DNA of 58,109 nucleotides from an uncultured Christensenellaceae bacterium (GCA_910586985.1 CAJUKK010000003.1:1-58109); one strand, 5' to 3'; counted from the first letter of the stretch, positions 7,759 through 15,152 are shown. Program-made: numbers and translations. The notes: a model not told the origin generated them from the sequence alone.

Positions 7759-8564
7759 GTATTATTACCGATTCGTCGTCGGAGTTCACTGAGGCGGAGG
7801 CAAAAGAGTTTGGTATTCGAATCGTGCCGCTTACGGTCATTTTTGACGGGAAAGCGTATCTCGAAGGCGTGGATTTGAATAAAGATGAGTTTTATAAAAA
7901 GCTTACGGAGGGAGAATTTCCGCACACGTCGCAACCGTCTACCGAGCAGTTTAAAGAGGCGTTCGAGGAGATGAACGGGGAAGAAACGATTGTCATTCTC
8001 ATATCGTCCGCGCTGTCGGGCACGGTCAATTCCGCACGTCTTGCCAAAGAGGACGGCAATTTTACCAACGTGCATATCTATGATTCTCTCCGGACGACGG
8101 CTATGCTACGTATCATGGTCGAGACGGCGATCAGAAACCGTGAAAAAACGGCGGACGAAGTTGTTGCGATTTTAGACGAGCTTCGCCCGCGCGTGCGTCT
8201 GCATGCGTATCTCGATACGCTTGAGTTTTTGTATAAAGGCGGGCGGATAAAAAAGAGCGTGGCGATCCTCGGGGGACTTCTCGGCATTAAACCGCTGATT
8301 GAAATTACGACTGCGGGCACGGTGGGGATGTGCGGCAGGGCGCACGGCGCAAAAAAGGCGGCGCGCAGTCTGATTGATACTCTGAAAAAAGAGAAGCTAG
8401 ACGAAAATTATCCCGTTTATTTTTTGCAGACAGATACCGACAAGCCAACCCGTGAAGTTATGGCGGGTGTCGGGCGGGAAAACGACCGCATTTTCAGAAT
8501 CTGCTGCGCAGTTGGCACACATATAGGACCTAATGCCGCGGGGCTCGTATATGTGGTTAAATGA
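7752..8564 (+). CDS. DegV family fatty-acid-binding protein (FakB-like)
   Basis: 270 aa, the normal DegV length. N-terminal TDSSSEF, the motif HTSQPSTEQF (ligand-site TSQPS) and SALSGTVNSARLA are diagnostic. DegV/FakB proteins carry a fatty acid and present it to the kinase FakA for activation to acyl phosphate before entry into phospholipid. No fakA is visible in the window. Translation starts inside the end of marR (ATG at 7752; marR stop at 7756-7758). Confidence 0.92.
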   Translation: MLSIITDSSSEFTEAEAKEFGIRIVPLTVIFDGKAYLEGVDLNKDEFYKKLTEGEFPHTSQPSTEQFKEAFEEMNGEETIVILISSALSGTVNSARLAKEDGNFTNVHIYDSLRTTAMLRIMVETAIRNREKTADEVVAILDELRPRVRLHAYLDTLEFLYKGGRIKKSVAILGGLLGIKPLIEITTAGTVGMCGRAHGAKKAARSLIDTLKKEKLDENYPVYFLQTDTDKPTREVMAGVGRENDRIFRICCAVGTHIGPNAAGLVYVVK

Positions 8565-8577
8565 GAAAACGAGAGAG

Positions 8578-8602
8578 GAACGGACGAGAGTCCGTTCTTT
8601 TT
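8578..8602 (+). terminator. Terminator after degV
   Basis: GAACGGAC (8578-8585), loop GAGA, GTCCGTTC (8590-8597), then a T run. Confidence 0.9.
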
Positions 8603-8720
8603 AATATGCGAAATAAAATCTGTGCGTTAAGGAAAAAATTGATTTTTCGAAAATAAAATCAAGTAGTATATTTTTGAATTCAAATAGCACATATTTGTTA
8701 AAAAATATTTAATATCTCTA

Positions 8721-8748
8721 TTGACAAAAGTTAATTTAATGTTATAAT
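8721..8748 (+). promoter_or_regulatory. Promoter of lipoprotein gene
   Basis: TTGACA 8721-8726, 16-bp spacer, TATAAT 8743-8748, in an AT-rich intergenic stretch (8603-8882). This leaves a ~130-base 5' leader in which no strong structure is evident. Confidence 0.7.
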
Positions 8749-8882
8749 GTAAGTATAAATATATTGAGGGGGCAGAATTTTCTTTAAGAAAGAGTTGGAT
8801 AAATTTGCTGAAAGGTATTTATTATAGTTGACGGAACAATTGGGAGTGTATATTATTTTGAAAATCTGTAAAGGAGTTTAGA

Positions 8883-9539
8883 ATGAAAAGATTGTCGAGC
8901 ATTGTTACAGCTCTTGCATGTATAATACTACTTTGCGGTTGCGGAGGGTGGATAAAAATCGATTCGCTGACCTTTACATCTATTCAAAGTGACGATTCGA
9001 TCACATTAAAGGTGACGGGGAAAGCAGAGTCTGATGCTGAAAATACTAACGGGTGTATTTATTCTACGAACAAAAGTAAAGAGATTATATTAGAAGAACT
9101 CAAACAAAACGATGTTGTGATTTTTACTGAAAATGGATTTGATTTTCTTAGACCGTCAGGGGATAGGGGTGTGTATTATTTGAATATTCAAAAAAGCGCT
9201 GAAGTCGATACGACAAAAGTGCGTATTGATGATATGGGGCGGTTATTTAAAATATTCATAGATGATACAACGGGGTTCAGAACAATTTTAAAACAATTTC
9301 CATTTCCACATTTTATGCTTGAAACAATAACAGACAGACAAGATGTTTCTATAAGCATTGAGGAAATTATTCTGAATGAACCTTATTTATGCGACGGATT
9401 AAATCTTTTAAGTCTTGTAAAAATGCTTGGAATATGGGAAGTAGAGGAAAAAGAAAATTCTTTTATTATGTCGTTTAAGGAGGATAAAGTCGAAGTTGTC
9501 TACGGCGACGGAACAGTAACATTGCAACCTGTTGCATAA
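8883..9539 (+). CDS. Putative lipoprotein of unknown function
   Basis: 218 aa. A type II signal peptide ends in the lipobox LCGC (Cys20). The mature part shows no domain I recognise; it is rich in short beta-like stretches and ends in a short strand-forming tail (VEVVYGDGTVTLQPVA). A clear AAAGGAG precedes the ATG. The gene is visibly more AT-rich than its neighbours and uses codons such as ATA and AGA more often, which may indicate acquisition or relaxed selection. It is monocistronic: own promoter at 8721-8748 and terminator at 9564-9597. Confidence 0.75.
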   Translation: MKRLSSIVTALACIILLCGCGGWIKIDSLTFTSIQSDDSITLKVTGKAESDAENTNGCIYSTNKSKEIILEELKQNDVVIFTENGFDFLRPSGDRGVYYLNIQKSAEVDTTKVRIDDMGRLFKIFIDDTTGFRTILKQFPFPHFMLETITDRQDVSISIEEIILNEPYLCDGLNLLSLVKMLGIWEVEEKENSFIMSFKEDKVEVVYGDGTVTLQPVA

Positions 9540-9563
9540 AGATAAATTCAAAGATAATAGGAC

Positions 9564-9597
9564 GCCCCGCACGGAGTTTTCCGTGCGGGGCATTTTA
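9564..9597. terminator. Bidirectional terminator
   Basis: Perfect 12-bp arms GCCCCGCACGGA (9564-9575) and TCCGTGCGGGGC (9580-9591) around GTTT, between convergent genes; a short T run follows. Confidence 0.85.
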
Positions 9598-9620
9598 TAA
9601 GGAAGGTGTGTGTAAGCTGT

Positions 9621-10862
9621 TTAAGCGGCTTTTTCGAGCTTTCCTGTTTCAAAAGAATAAGTGAATGTCGCGCTTTTGTCACCGTAGTTTTCGTTGGAAA
9701 CCCAAAGCACCGTCTTTTGCGTGAGGTTATAAACAACGCTGTGAACGGTACAGCCGTTGTTATCGTCATTCTTCCAACTACGCCGTCCCACTGCCTTTAA
9801 AATATCCATTGCCGCCGATTCGTTTTCTACGATACCGTTTGTTGCATTCAGACGGTTATATATCTCTTCATAGCGATCGTAACCGGGTTTCTGGTCGTTA
9901 TTTTCGTAATAGTCGGGTTGAAGAATAAAATTCGTGATCCATTGGAAGTCCGACTTGCCTTCGCGTTCGCCGATGTTCTGGTCACCGGTATTGTAAGTTA
10001 CGACAAGCTCGCGTTTTGTTCCGTCGTTGTCGGTCAGGTCGGTTCCGTTTACGGGCACCCATTCGAGGATCGCGCTTTTCCCGCTGGCGTCTGCAATCAT
10101 GTAGTGGTATGAAGTATTTGCCGAATCGTGCAGATTGTATTTTTGCACCAACGCGACCGCCTCGTCTACGTTTGCAGCGTAGTCAAGGATCATACGGAGC
10201 ATGGTAGTGGAGGTGATATTCGGCTTTTGCGGGTCGTTTTGGTCGGTTGCAACCGTCTCTTCGCCCTGATAAGTCATATAAATGGCGCAGCTTACGCCTT
10301 TTTCATTCATACCGTCGAGGGGAGCAAAAGGAGCGGCAAGGCAGGTGATTTTATTCATGAGTCCTTCGACGTCTTTATCAACGTCCATACCGACGAATTG
10401 CAGATCGACGGTAGAAAACGACTTATATCTTCCATCGCCGGGATCGCAGAGGGTAATGCAGGTGTTTGTCTTGGCAAAGTCATAGTTTCTGCCAAACAGG
10501 CGGTCGCCGTTTTGTGCCTGAGCCGTAAACGAAGAACAGCCGATATCGCTCTCTTTGATCGTCATGTCAATCAAGCCGCGCGTAATGTGATCGGTAATAA
10601 AAGAAATCAGCTCTTTGTCGCTTTTTGCGCCGCCGTTTTCAAGATAATCGTCGAAGTAAAACCCGCCCTGCACGTTCATGCGGTAGACTGCGCCGTCGAG
10701 GTGCGAATCGTTGCGGTCGCGGATCTTTTCCATGCTCGACACAGTGGAAATTTCGTTGTTCCAGACTGCCGCAAAAGTAATGCCGAGAATTGCAACGATT
10801 GCAAACAGAGCGGCAAACACAATGATGAGAACCCTGAGCCAGATACGTTTTTTTGTTGCCAT
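9621..10862 (-). CDS. Membrane-anchored Ntn hydrolase, linear amide C-N hydrolase / C45-like
   Basis: 413 aa. Residues ~9-33 form a membrane anchor or uncleaved signal. The core motif IGCSSFTAQAQNGDRLFGRNYDF contains the expected nucleophile Cys109 followed ~15 residues later by FGRNYDF, typical of choloylglycine hydrolase / acyl-transferase (C45) Ntn hydrolases. These cleave linear amides such as conjugated bile salts, acyl-homoserine lactones, penicillin V or N-acyl amines. Cys109 is not N-terminal, so activation by cleavage at Gly108-Cys109 is predicted. The ~75-residue segment between anchor and Cys would be a propeptide. It lies 14 bases downstream of a MarR gene in the same operon. The substrate is unknown; a gut setting makes acyl amides or bile amides possible. 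Confidence 0.8.
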   Translation of the reverse strand: MATKKRIWLRVLIIVFAALFAIVAILGITFAAVWNNEISTVSSMEKIRDRNDSHLDGAVYRMNVQGGFYFDDYLENGGAKSDKELISFITDHITRGLIDMTIKESDIGCSSFTAQAQNGDRLFGRNYDFAKTNTCITLCDPGDGRYKSFSTVDLQFVGMDVDKDVEGLMNKITCLAAPFAPLDGMNEKGVSCAIYMTYQGEETVATDQNDPQKPNITSTTMLRMILDYAANVDEAVALVQKYNLHDSANTSYHYMIADASGKSAILEWVPVNGTDLTDNDGTKRELVVTYNTGDQNIGEREGKSDFQWITNFILQPDYYENNDQKPGYDRYEEIYNRLNATNGIVENESAAMDILKAVGRRSWKNDDNNGCTVHSVVYNLTQKTVLWVSNENYGDKSATFTYSFETGKLEKAA

Positions 10863-10876
10863 AATAACATTCCTCT

Positions 10877-11326
10877 TTACAGATTAAAATTTTTATTTTC
10901 GGCGATTTTTCCTGCGAGACGGACGAATGCTTCCGCGTCTTCTTTCCCGATAACGGAAAGTATTTCGTCGGCTAGCACAAGCGATTGTCCGTGCACTTTC
11001 AAAAATACGTCGAGATTTTCTTTTACGGGGCGCACAAACGAGGTGCGTTTGTCCGTTCCGTCGAGCCGCTCCAATAGCGACTTTTTCACAAGCGAATCGA
11101 TCGTGCGGTTTACAAGCGATTTGAGCATGCGCGTCTCCGCTACAATCTCGCGGAAAGATATGAGTCCTTCGCCGTCTTCGCGGTATCGGTTATAGCAAAG
11201 CATCATGACGATTGCCTCGTTATAGATCATGCCTTGCGTAATACGGGTGTTTTTGAGTATGCCCGTCAGTTTCACCCACGCGGTGATCAGTTGTTCGTTC
11301 AGTTCGATCTTTTTATCGTCGTTCAT
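10877..11326 (-). CDS. MarR-family transcriptional regulator of the Ntn hydrolase operon
   Basis: 149 aa. Winged-helix core around ISFREIVAETRMLKSLVNRTIDSLVKKSLLERLDGTDKR, with the basic wing tip typical of MarR proteins. I take ATG at 11326 (GGATGG ~6 bases upstream); an ORF start at 11401 would place the promoter inside the gene. It is followed after 14 bases by the hydrolase and is preceded by a promoter with a small palindrome, so autoregulation together with the hydrolase is likely. Confidence 0.8.
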   Translation of the reverse strand: MNDDKKIELNEQLITAWVKLTGILKNTRITQGMIYNEAIVMMLCYNRYREDGEGLISFREIVAETRMLKSLVNRTIDSLVKKSLLERLDGTDKRTSFVRPVKENLDVFLKVHGQSLVLADEILSVIGKEDAEAFVRLAGKIAENKNFNL

Positions 11327-11350
11327 AGCGTTTCCATCCGAATCATATAA

Positions 11351-11401
11351 TTCACTTTGTGAACCGATAAAAATTATAGCGAAGAAACAAGCGCGCGTCA
11401 A
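11351..11401 (-). promoter_or_regulatory. Promoter and candidate MarR operator
   Basis: Minus strand TTGACG (11401-11396), 17-bp spacer, TATAAT (11378-11373). Just downstream, 11351-11363 is the palindrome TTCAC-TTT-GTGAA, positioned as a start-site operator. Confidence 0.65.
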
Positions 11402-11430
11402 GCGTTTTTCGGTAAAATAATAAAAAAGAA

Positions 11431-11459
11431 TTGTTTCAGCGTAAAAAATGTGTTATGAT
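11431..11459 (+). promoter_or_regulatory. Promoter of DUF4250 gene
   Basis: TTGTTT 11431-11436, 17-bp spacer, TATGAT 11454-11459, ~20 bases upstream of the ATG. Confidence 0.5.
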
Positions 11460-11479
11460 AGTGTACGGGAGAAAAGAAA

Positions 11480-11656
11480 ATGAATTTACCCAAGGATACT
11501 GCAATGCTGTTGAGCGTTGTAAACATGAAATTGCGCGATTCGTATTCTTCGCTCAGTGCATTTTGCGAAGACAATGAACTTTCGGAAGAAGAGCTGTGCC
11601 GGACGCTTGAGGCGGCGGGTTATACATACAGTGCGGAAAAGAACAGATTTGAGTAA
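11480..11656 (+). CDS. DUF4250 family protein
   Basis: A 58-residue protein beginning MNLPKDTAMLLSVVNMKLRD and ending SAEKNRFE. The opening LPKD-x-x-MLLS-x-VN-x-KLRD and the acidic middle are the hallmark of the DUF4250 family, small cytoplasmic proteins of unknown function widespread in Firmicutes and Proteobacteria. Shine-Dalgarno GGGAGA lies 8-13 bases upstream. It is followed by an 80-base gap and the 67-aa orphan. Confidence 0.85.
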   Translation: MNLPKDTAMLLSVVNMKLRDSYSSLSAFCEDNELSEEELCRTLEAAGYTYSAEKNRFE

Positions 11657-11736
11657 CGGAGATAAAGAGTTATCCACATATCAACATTTTGACTGTTGGT
11701 AACTTGTAATGCACCCAACTATTATGGAGAAACGAA

Positions 11737-11940
11737 ATGTCAGAATATGATTTTATGAAGTTATTTTCGCAGTACGACGGCGAAGTCAGCATGTCGGACT
11801 TTACTCCCGAAGAGCTTGCGGAGTATTTGCAATACGTTTCGGGAGAGGAGGCTCCGCTCTCGCCCGCCGCATGGAAGGAACGGTATTTTGCATATTACGA
11901 CGACGTAAAAGATAAATCTTTAAAAAAGCAGGATTGGTGA
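11737..11940 (+). CDS. Small acidic hypothetical protein (67 aa)
   Basis: No family recognised. The sequence MSEYDFMKLFSQYDGE ... TPEELAEYLQYVSGEE ... KDKSLKKQDW is acidic and predicted helical. GGAG precedes the ATG by 8 bases. The stop is 3 bases from the GTG start of the HAD hydrolase, so the two are very likely co-expressed and this may be a small partner or leader gene. Confidence 0.65.
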   Translation: MSEYDFMKLFSQYDGEVSMSDFTPEELAEYLQYVSGEEAPLSPAAWKERYFAYYDDVKDKSLKKQDW

Positions 11941-11943
11941 GCG

Positions 11944-12639
11944 GTGAGCGGTTACCGATTTATTATTTTCGATGCCGATCAGACGCTGATCGACTTCTTT
12001 GAGGACGAGCGGCGCGCATTCCGCGCGGCGTTCAAGGCGACGGGAAAAATTGCGGAAGAGAAAGATATTGTCGCTTTGCGGAAGTTTTCCGACGAAAATT
12101 GGGTGGAGCTTGGGTTGACCGAAGTGCATTCGCTGCACGTGCAAAAAAATTTTCACGCGCTGTATGAACGTCACATACGGGACGTTGCGAATGAGTGCGT
12201 TGTTCGCTACGGACTGCCGCGCACGCATACCGATGAAGTGTTTTTTGAGGAGCTTTGCCGACCAGCCGCAACGCTTGCCGGCGCGCTTGAAGTTGCGGCG
12301 ACTCTTGCAAAACGCTATCAATTGTCGGTCGCTACTAACGGGATTGCGAAAATGCAGCGCGGCCGTCTTGCTCCGTTTGCGCCTTATATCGAAAAATTTT
12401 TTATCTCCGAAGAAATAGGTGCGATCAAGCCGGACGAGGCGTTTTTTTCGGCTGTGCTCGACGGCTTGGGTGCAAAGCGGGAGGAGTGCCTGATGGTGGG
12501 CGACAGTCTTGCTGCGGATATCGCGGGTGCGAACGCCGTGGGGATAGACAGTGTGTTTTTTAACCGCACGGGTATGCAAAAAAGTTCTGCGGCAACTTAT
12601 ACGATATTTTCCTTATCGGAATTATTGCAAATTTTGTAA
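11944..12639 (+). CDS. HAD-superfamily hydrolase, YjjG-like
   Basis: 231 aa, GTG start. Motif I is FDADQT (nucleophile Asp10, acid/base Asp12), a variant typical of YjjG/YfnB pyrimidine 5'-nucleotidases, with a C1-type helical cap between motif I and II. Motif III Lys is in IGAIKPDEAFF and motif IV in MVGDSLAADIAGA. The likely reaction is dephosphorylation of nucleotides, possibly non-canonical pyrimidine nucleotides (house-cleaning). The GTG at 11944 fits the length and the upstream gene spacing. Confidence 0.85.
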   Translation: MSGYRFIIFDADQTLIDFFEDERRAFRAAFKATGKIAEEKDIVALRKFSDENWVELGLTEVHSLHVQKNFHALYERHIRDVANECVVRYGLPRTHTDEVFFEELCRPAATLAGALEVAATLAKRYQLSVATNGIAKMQRGRLAPFAPYIEKFFISEEIGAIKPDEAFFSAVLDGLGAKREECLMVGDSLAADIAGANAVGIDSVFFNRTGMQKSSAATYTIFSLSELLQIL

Positions 12640-12727
12640 AAGAAAACGACCGTTTACGGTATGTTTCAAAGGAATAAAGAGCAAGAAGAGATTACATATT
12701 CGTACCTTGCTTTTTATTGCAATTTGC

Positions 12728-12802
12728 TATAATGTTACAATGAAAAACAGTAATTTAGCGGAGATTTTAATATGCTTACAACAGAGCCAACTATTGAAAT
12801 GA
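12728..12802 (+). other. -10 box followed by a possible leaderless 20-codon upstream ORF
   Basis: TATAAT (12728-12733), six bases, then ATG at 12740 opens MKNSNLAEILICLQQSQLLK (stop 12800-12802). It overlaps the start of the orphan gene at 12772, whose GGAG Shine-Dalgarno lies inside this small frame. No convincing -35 is present. It could be a coupling peptide or a coincidence. Confidence 0.25.
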
Positions 12803-13212
12803 TTCAGGAGTGGAAATGCATATATAACGAAAATCGTGATAAGTTGAAACCGAATCGGAAAAGCGGAGCAGAAATAAATGATTATTTTTGCAACAAATAT
12901 CGTTTTGAAAAATTAGATTCTTTATCTTTTTATGATGTCGTAGAATTCAACATTATGAAAAATGAATCTAATAGAGAGAAATTACCGCAAGGTGCAGTAC
13001 CGCAAATTGTTGCATATAAAGCTAAAGATTCATCTGTTTTAGTCGGGATTGATTTAGTTACGGGGTTTTTCCATATTGAAGGAAAAGATATTAATAGAGT
13101 GGCGGAAATTTACGATGACCTTTTTCTGTTCAGAGGATTAGACGAAACAGATATAAAAAATTATTTTTTAGTCGCACAATACATTCAGTGCTTGAATAAC
13201 AAATTATCATAG
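12772..13212 (+). CDS. Hypothetical protein (146 aa), AT-rich orphan
   Basis: No family recognised. The protein is soluble, mixed alpha/beta, with no signal peptide or membrane segment: it begins MLTTEPTIEMIQEWKCIY and has the central strand-like stretch SVLVGIDLVTGFFHIEG. GGAG lies ~9 bases before the ATG. Base composition is clearly more AT-rich than flanking genes, like many immunity or mobile-element orphans, but no toxin partner is seen nearby. It has its own -10-like box upstream and a terminator hairpin downstream. Confidence 0.65.
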   Translation: MLTTEPTIEMIQEWKCIYNENRDKLKPNRKSGAEINDYFCNKYRFEKLDSLSFYDVVEFNIMKNESNREKLPQGAVPQIVAYKAKDSSVLVGIDLVTGFFHIEGKDINRVAEIYDDLFLFRGLDETDIKNYFLVAQYIQCLNNKLS

Positions 13213-13251
13213 TAACGATAAATTTCAATTTATCGTCTAAACTTAAAAATT

Positions 13252-13287
13252 ATAGCGCACTTGCTTCGTAAACGAAGTAGTGCGCTA
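13252..13287. terminator. Hairpin terminator between convergent genes
   Basis: TAGCGCAC-TTGCTTCG pairs with CGAAGTAGTGCGCTA around TAAA; it lies between the AT-rich orphan and the end of queT. Confidence 0.7.
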
Positions 13288-13357
13288 TTTGCTTTCCCAC
13301 GAAAAATCTCTATAATAAACACCCGTCTGTGCGGTCGTTTTTTAATATATCTCAGCG

Positions 13358-13960
13358 TCAGGAAATCGTAGTTTGATCTTGCGTCGGCTGTGTTTTCTTT
13401 CCGTCGAGGAATACGGAGATACCGCGGCGGCGGCAACGTCGGATTGCCAGATACAGGGGAACCCCGAGGGCGTACACCCAAAGCGATTGCGTCGCGACAA
13501 GCGACCCGAAATTCACCCAATAGGCAATCGTCATTGTAGAATATCCGCATAAATCGCCGTACAAAAATACAATAATAACGGGCACGATGATTGCATTGAC
13601 GATTACGGGAAAGAACCCGCCGACCGCAACGCGCAACGCATGTAACGCGGGCTTTGCCTGTTCGCGTATGAGTTTCCCTGTGCCGTAGGTGAGGATCGCG
13701 GCGATCAGAGTGGCGATCGGCCCGAGCGCAATATCGTAAACACCGTACATCGAAATGATATTGCTCAGAAGGCAGCTGACAACGAGCGCGGGGATTGCCT
13801 CAACGTAAAAGAGCGGGAGCACGGTGAGCGCCTCTCCGGGGCGGATCTGTAAAAGACCCTGAACCGAAAGTTGCCCGAAAGACCAAGTAAGCGCAACGTA
13901 CAGTGCGGCGATAATACCCGCACGGCAGATGCGCTTTGTCGTAAAAAGTTCCTTGAACAT
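13358..13960 (-). CDS. queT: QueT transporter family protein (queuosine precursor uptake)
   Basis: 200 aa with about five to six membrane segments. The N-terminus (RICRAGIIAALYVALTW) and QIRPGEALTVLPLFY are typical of QueT S-components of energy-coupling-factor transporters, which take up preQ1/preQ0 or queuine for tRNA modification. No ECF module is encoded nearby, so it would use a shared one. The assignment is strengthened by the preQ1-I riboswitch in its leader, which covers its ribosome-binding site GAGGTG. Confidence 0.9.
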   Translation of the reverse strand: MFKELFTTKRICRAGIIAALYVALTWSFGQLSVQGLLQIRPGEALTVLPLFYVEAIPALVVSCLLSNIISMYGVYDIALGPIATLIAAILTYGTGKLIREQAKPALHALRVAVGGFFPVIVNAIIVPVIIVFLYGDLCGYSTMTIAYWVNFGSLVATQSLWVYALGVPLYLAIRRCRRRGISVFLDGKKTQPTQDQTTIS

Positions 13961-13967
13961 GAAATTG

Positions 13968-14013
13968 CACCTCGGTTTTTTTATTCGGAAGTGTTCTCCG
14001 AAAACCTTCCGTC
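13968..14013 (-). ncRNA. preQ1-I riboswitch in the queT leader
   Basis: On the minus strand, P1 is CGGAAG (14011-14006) with CTTCCG (13991-13986). The loop contains TCGG (14001-13998), which can pair with CCGA (13975-13972) after an A-rich stretch AATAAAAAAA to form the H-type pseudoknot of preQ1-I aptamers. The 3' pseudoknot strand overlaps GAGGTG, the Shine-Dalgarno of queT, 8 bases before the ATG. Ligand binding should therefore block translation. Identified by eye from the class consensus. Confidence 0.8.
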
Positions 14014-14060
14014 TGTTTTATGGTATCACTTTTTTCGTCATCAGTCAAACGATTTAAAAA

Positions 14061-14270
14061 CTAATTGAGCGTGTTTTGCGGACGGAATACGATCAGCCAG
14101 AACAGGAGCCAGAGCGCGCTTACGCCCGAAAGGGAGAGGATTGCGCGATACGCGATTGTGTTTTGGAAACAGAGGAAAAATAAAAGATCGAAACCGCTGA
14201 GCGCGTACACGCACGCGCCGATTCCGAAGAAAATGAGAATTGAACAGCAAATGAGCGTTGTAAGTTTCAT
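14061..14270 (-). CDS. Small membrane protein, DUF378-like
   Basis: 69 aa with two hydrophobic segments (~4-24 and ~42-62) flanking FDLLFFLCF. The layout of short helix, G-F-D-L, second helix resembles DUF378 (YuzA) proteins, a small family of unknown function. Located between queT and the 85-aa gene on the same strand. No clear promoter or strong Shine-Dalgarno was seen, so expression is uncertain. Confidence 0.55.
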   Translation of the reverse strand: MKLTTLICCSILIFFGIGACVYALSGFDLLFFLCFQNTIAYRAILSLSGVSALWLLFWLIVFRPQNTLN

Positions 14271-14335
14271 ATGCGCAGTTTGCGCAAAAGCAGGGCATGT
14301 ATGCGTTGGCGCTCTTAATTTCGGTTATAATTGCG

Positions 14336-14593
14336 TTACAGAATATTTTCTAAAACGAGCTTTGAAAAGGAAATCGATTCCATAAAATCGGCGGGGCGAA
14401 AAATAACGTGGTTAAACTTCGCATAATTAAATACATGCGATTTTAAAAGAACGGGGGTCGGAATGTCGAGCGAATCGCAGATTTCGGCAAGATATTTAAA
14501 GAATTGCGAATAGGTGAACTTTTTTTCGCTCTCGTATACCGTCTGTTTGATAATGTGCTCTTCTTTCAGCACTTTTGCCCAAATGCGGAACAT
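14336..14593 (-). CDS. Conserved-looking 85-aa protein, predicted leaderless
   Basis: MFRIWAKVLKEEHIIKQTVY ... FTYSQFFKYLAEICDSLDIPTPVLLKSH ... FVLEN-type ending. The compact, charged sequence with IPTPVLLKSHV looks like a small soluble family found in Clostridia, but I cannot name one with certainty and its function is unknown. The reading frame continues upstream, but ATG at 14593 is chosen because a promoter (14600-14627) ends six bases before it, leaving no room for a Shine-Dalgarno. It sits 37 bases downstream of the XRE gene. Confidence 0.7.
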   Translation of the reverse strand: MFRIWAKVLKEEHIIKQTVYESEKKFTYSQFFKYLAEICDSLDIPTPVLLKSHVFNYAKFNHVIFRPADFMESISFSKLVLENIL

Positions 14594-14599
14594 ACTTAT

Positions 14600-14627
14600 A
14601 TTATACGGATTTTTGGTAAAAACGCAA
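14600..14627 (-). promoter_or_regulatory. Promoter placing the start site at the ATG (leaderless)
   Basis: Minus strand TTGCGT (14627-14622), 16-bp spacer, TATAAT (14605-14600), ATAAGT, ATG (14593). The expected start, seven bases past the -10, is the A of the ATG. Confidence 0.65.
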
Positions 14628-14630
14628 GGA

Positions 14631-15071
14631 TTAACTCTCCCGTCCGAGAATATAATCCACGGAGCAGGCAAAATATTTTGCAAGACGGATGAGACTTTCA
14701 ATATTCGGCTCGTAGATTCCTTTCTGCCAACGGGAGATTGTCTCTTCCGATATGTTTGTCTTTTTGCTAAGCGCGTACTTTGTCGTGTGAAAATGATCCA
14801 GCAGAAAGCAAAGTCGTTCATGAAAGGGCGGACGCGGCTTATAAATGCGCTCGTCCAAAATATCCGATTCTCCAAGCAGATAATCTGTCGTACAGTGAAA
14901 ATAATCTGCCAGAAGTACGAGTGTGTTGATAGACGGCAGTCTTTCGGCGCGCAAAAATTTAGAGATTACGGATTGCTCCGTGCCGAGCTCCTCCGCGAGT
15001 TTCGGCGTTTTGATATCCGCCTCGGACATCAGGTCTTTTAACCGTTCCGCTACATTCGACAAAAGTTGCAT
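14631..15071 (-). CDS. XRE-family regulator with two helix-turn-helix domains
   Basis: 146 aa. The first HTH (~18-62: PKLAEELGTEQSVISKFLRAERLPS ... TTDYLLGES) and a second (~90-140: TKYALSKKTNISEETISRWQKG ... SVDYILGRES) each have the cro/C1 layout ending in DYLLG/DYILG. Two tandem HTHs in one chain are unusual and could bind an extended or bipartite site; a 14-bp inverted repeat with a 17-bp gap lies just upstream. ATG at 15071 is supported by GGAGA 9 bases upstream. No membrane or ligand domain, so the signal is unknown. Confidence 0.85.
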   Translation of the reverse strand: MQLLSNVAERLKDLMSEADIKTPKLAEELGTEQSVISKFLRAERLPSINTLVLLADYFHCTTDYLLGESDILDERIYKPRPPFHERLCFLLDHFHTTKYALSKKTNISEETISRWQKGIYEPNIESLIRLAKYFACSVDYILGRES

Positions 15072-15100
15072 AAAACAGTCTCCTTTCGACAAAAAATTAT

Positions 15101-15152
15101 CCCACAGTCTGAACAAATTTATTTGCAAAAAGTTCAGACTGTGGGGTATAAT
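15101..15152. promoter_or_regulatory. Bipartite inverted repeat in the divergent XRE promoter region
   Basis: CCCACAGTCTGAAC (15101-15114) and its exact complement at 15132-15145, 17 bases apart. The right arm abuts TATAAT (15147-15152), a -10 for the plus-strand gene at 15205 with TTGCAA (15123-15128) as -35 in the gap. The left arm abuts GATAAT on the minus strand (15101-15096). This is a likely operator for the double-HTH regulator controlling both directions. Confidence 0.65.

Noticed and set aside
10128..11195. Plus-strand frame opposite the Ntn hydrolase and MarR genes
   Set aside because: Antisense shadow; cysteine- and arginine-rich low-information sequence with no promoter.
11670..11678. 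Perfect DnaA box TTATCCACA upstream of the 67-aa gene
   Set aside because: Only one copy; chance alone predicts roughly half a hit per 58 kb on both strands, and no AT-rich unwinding element or dnaA gene is near.
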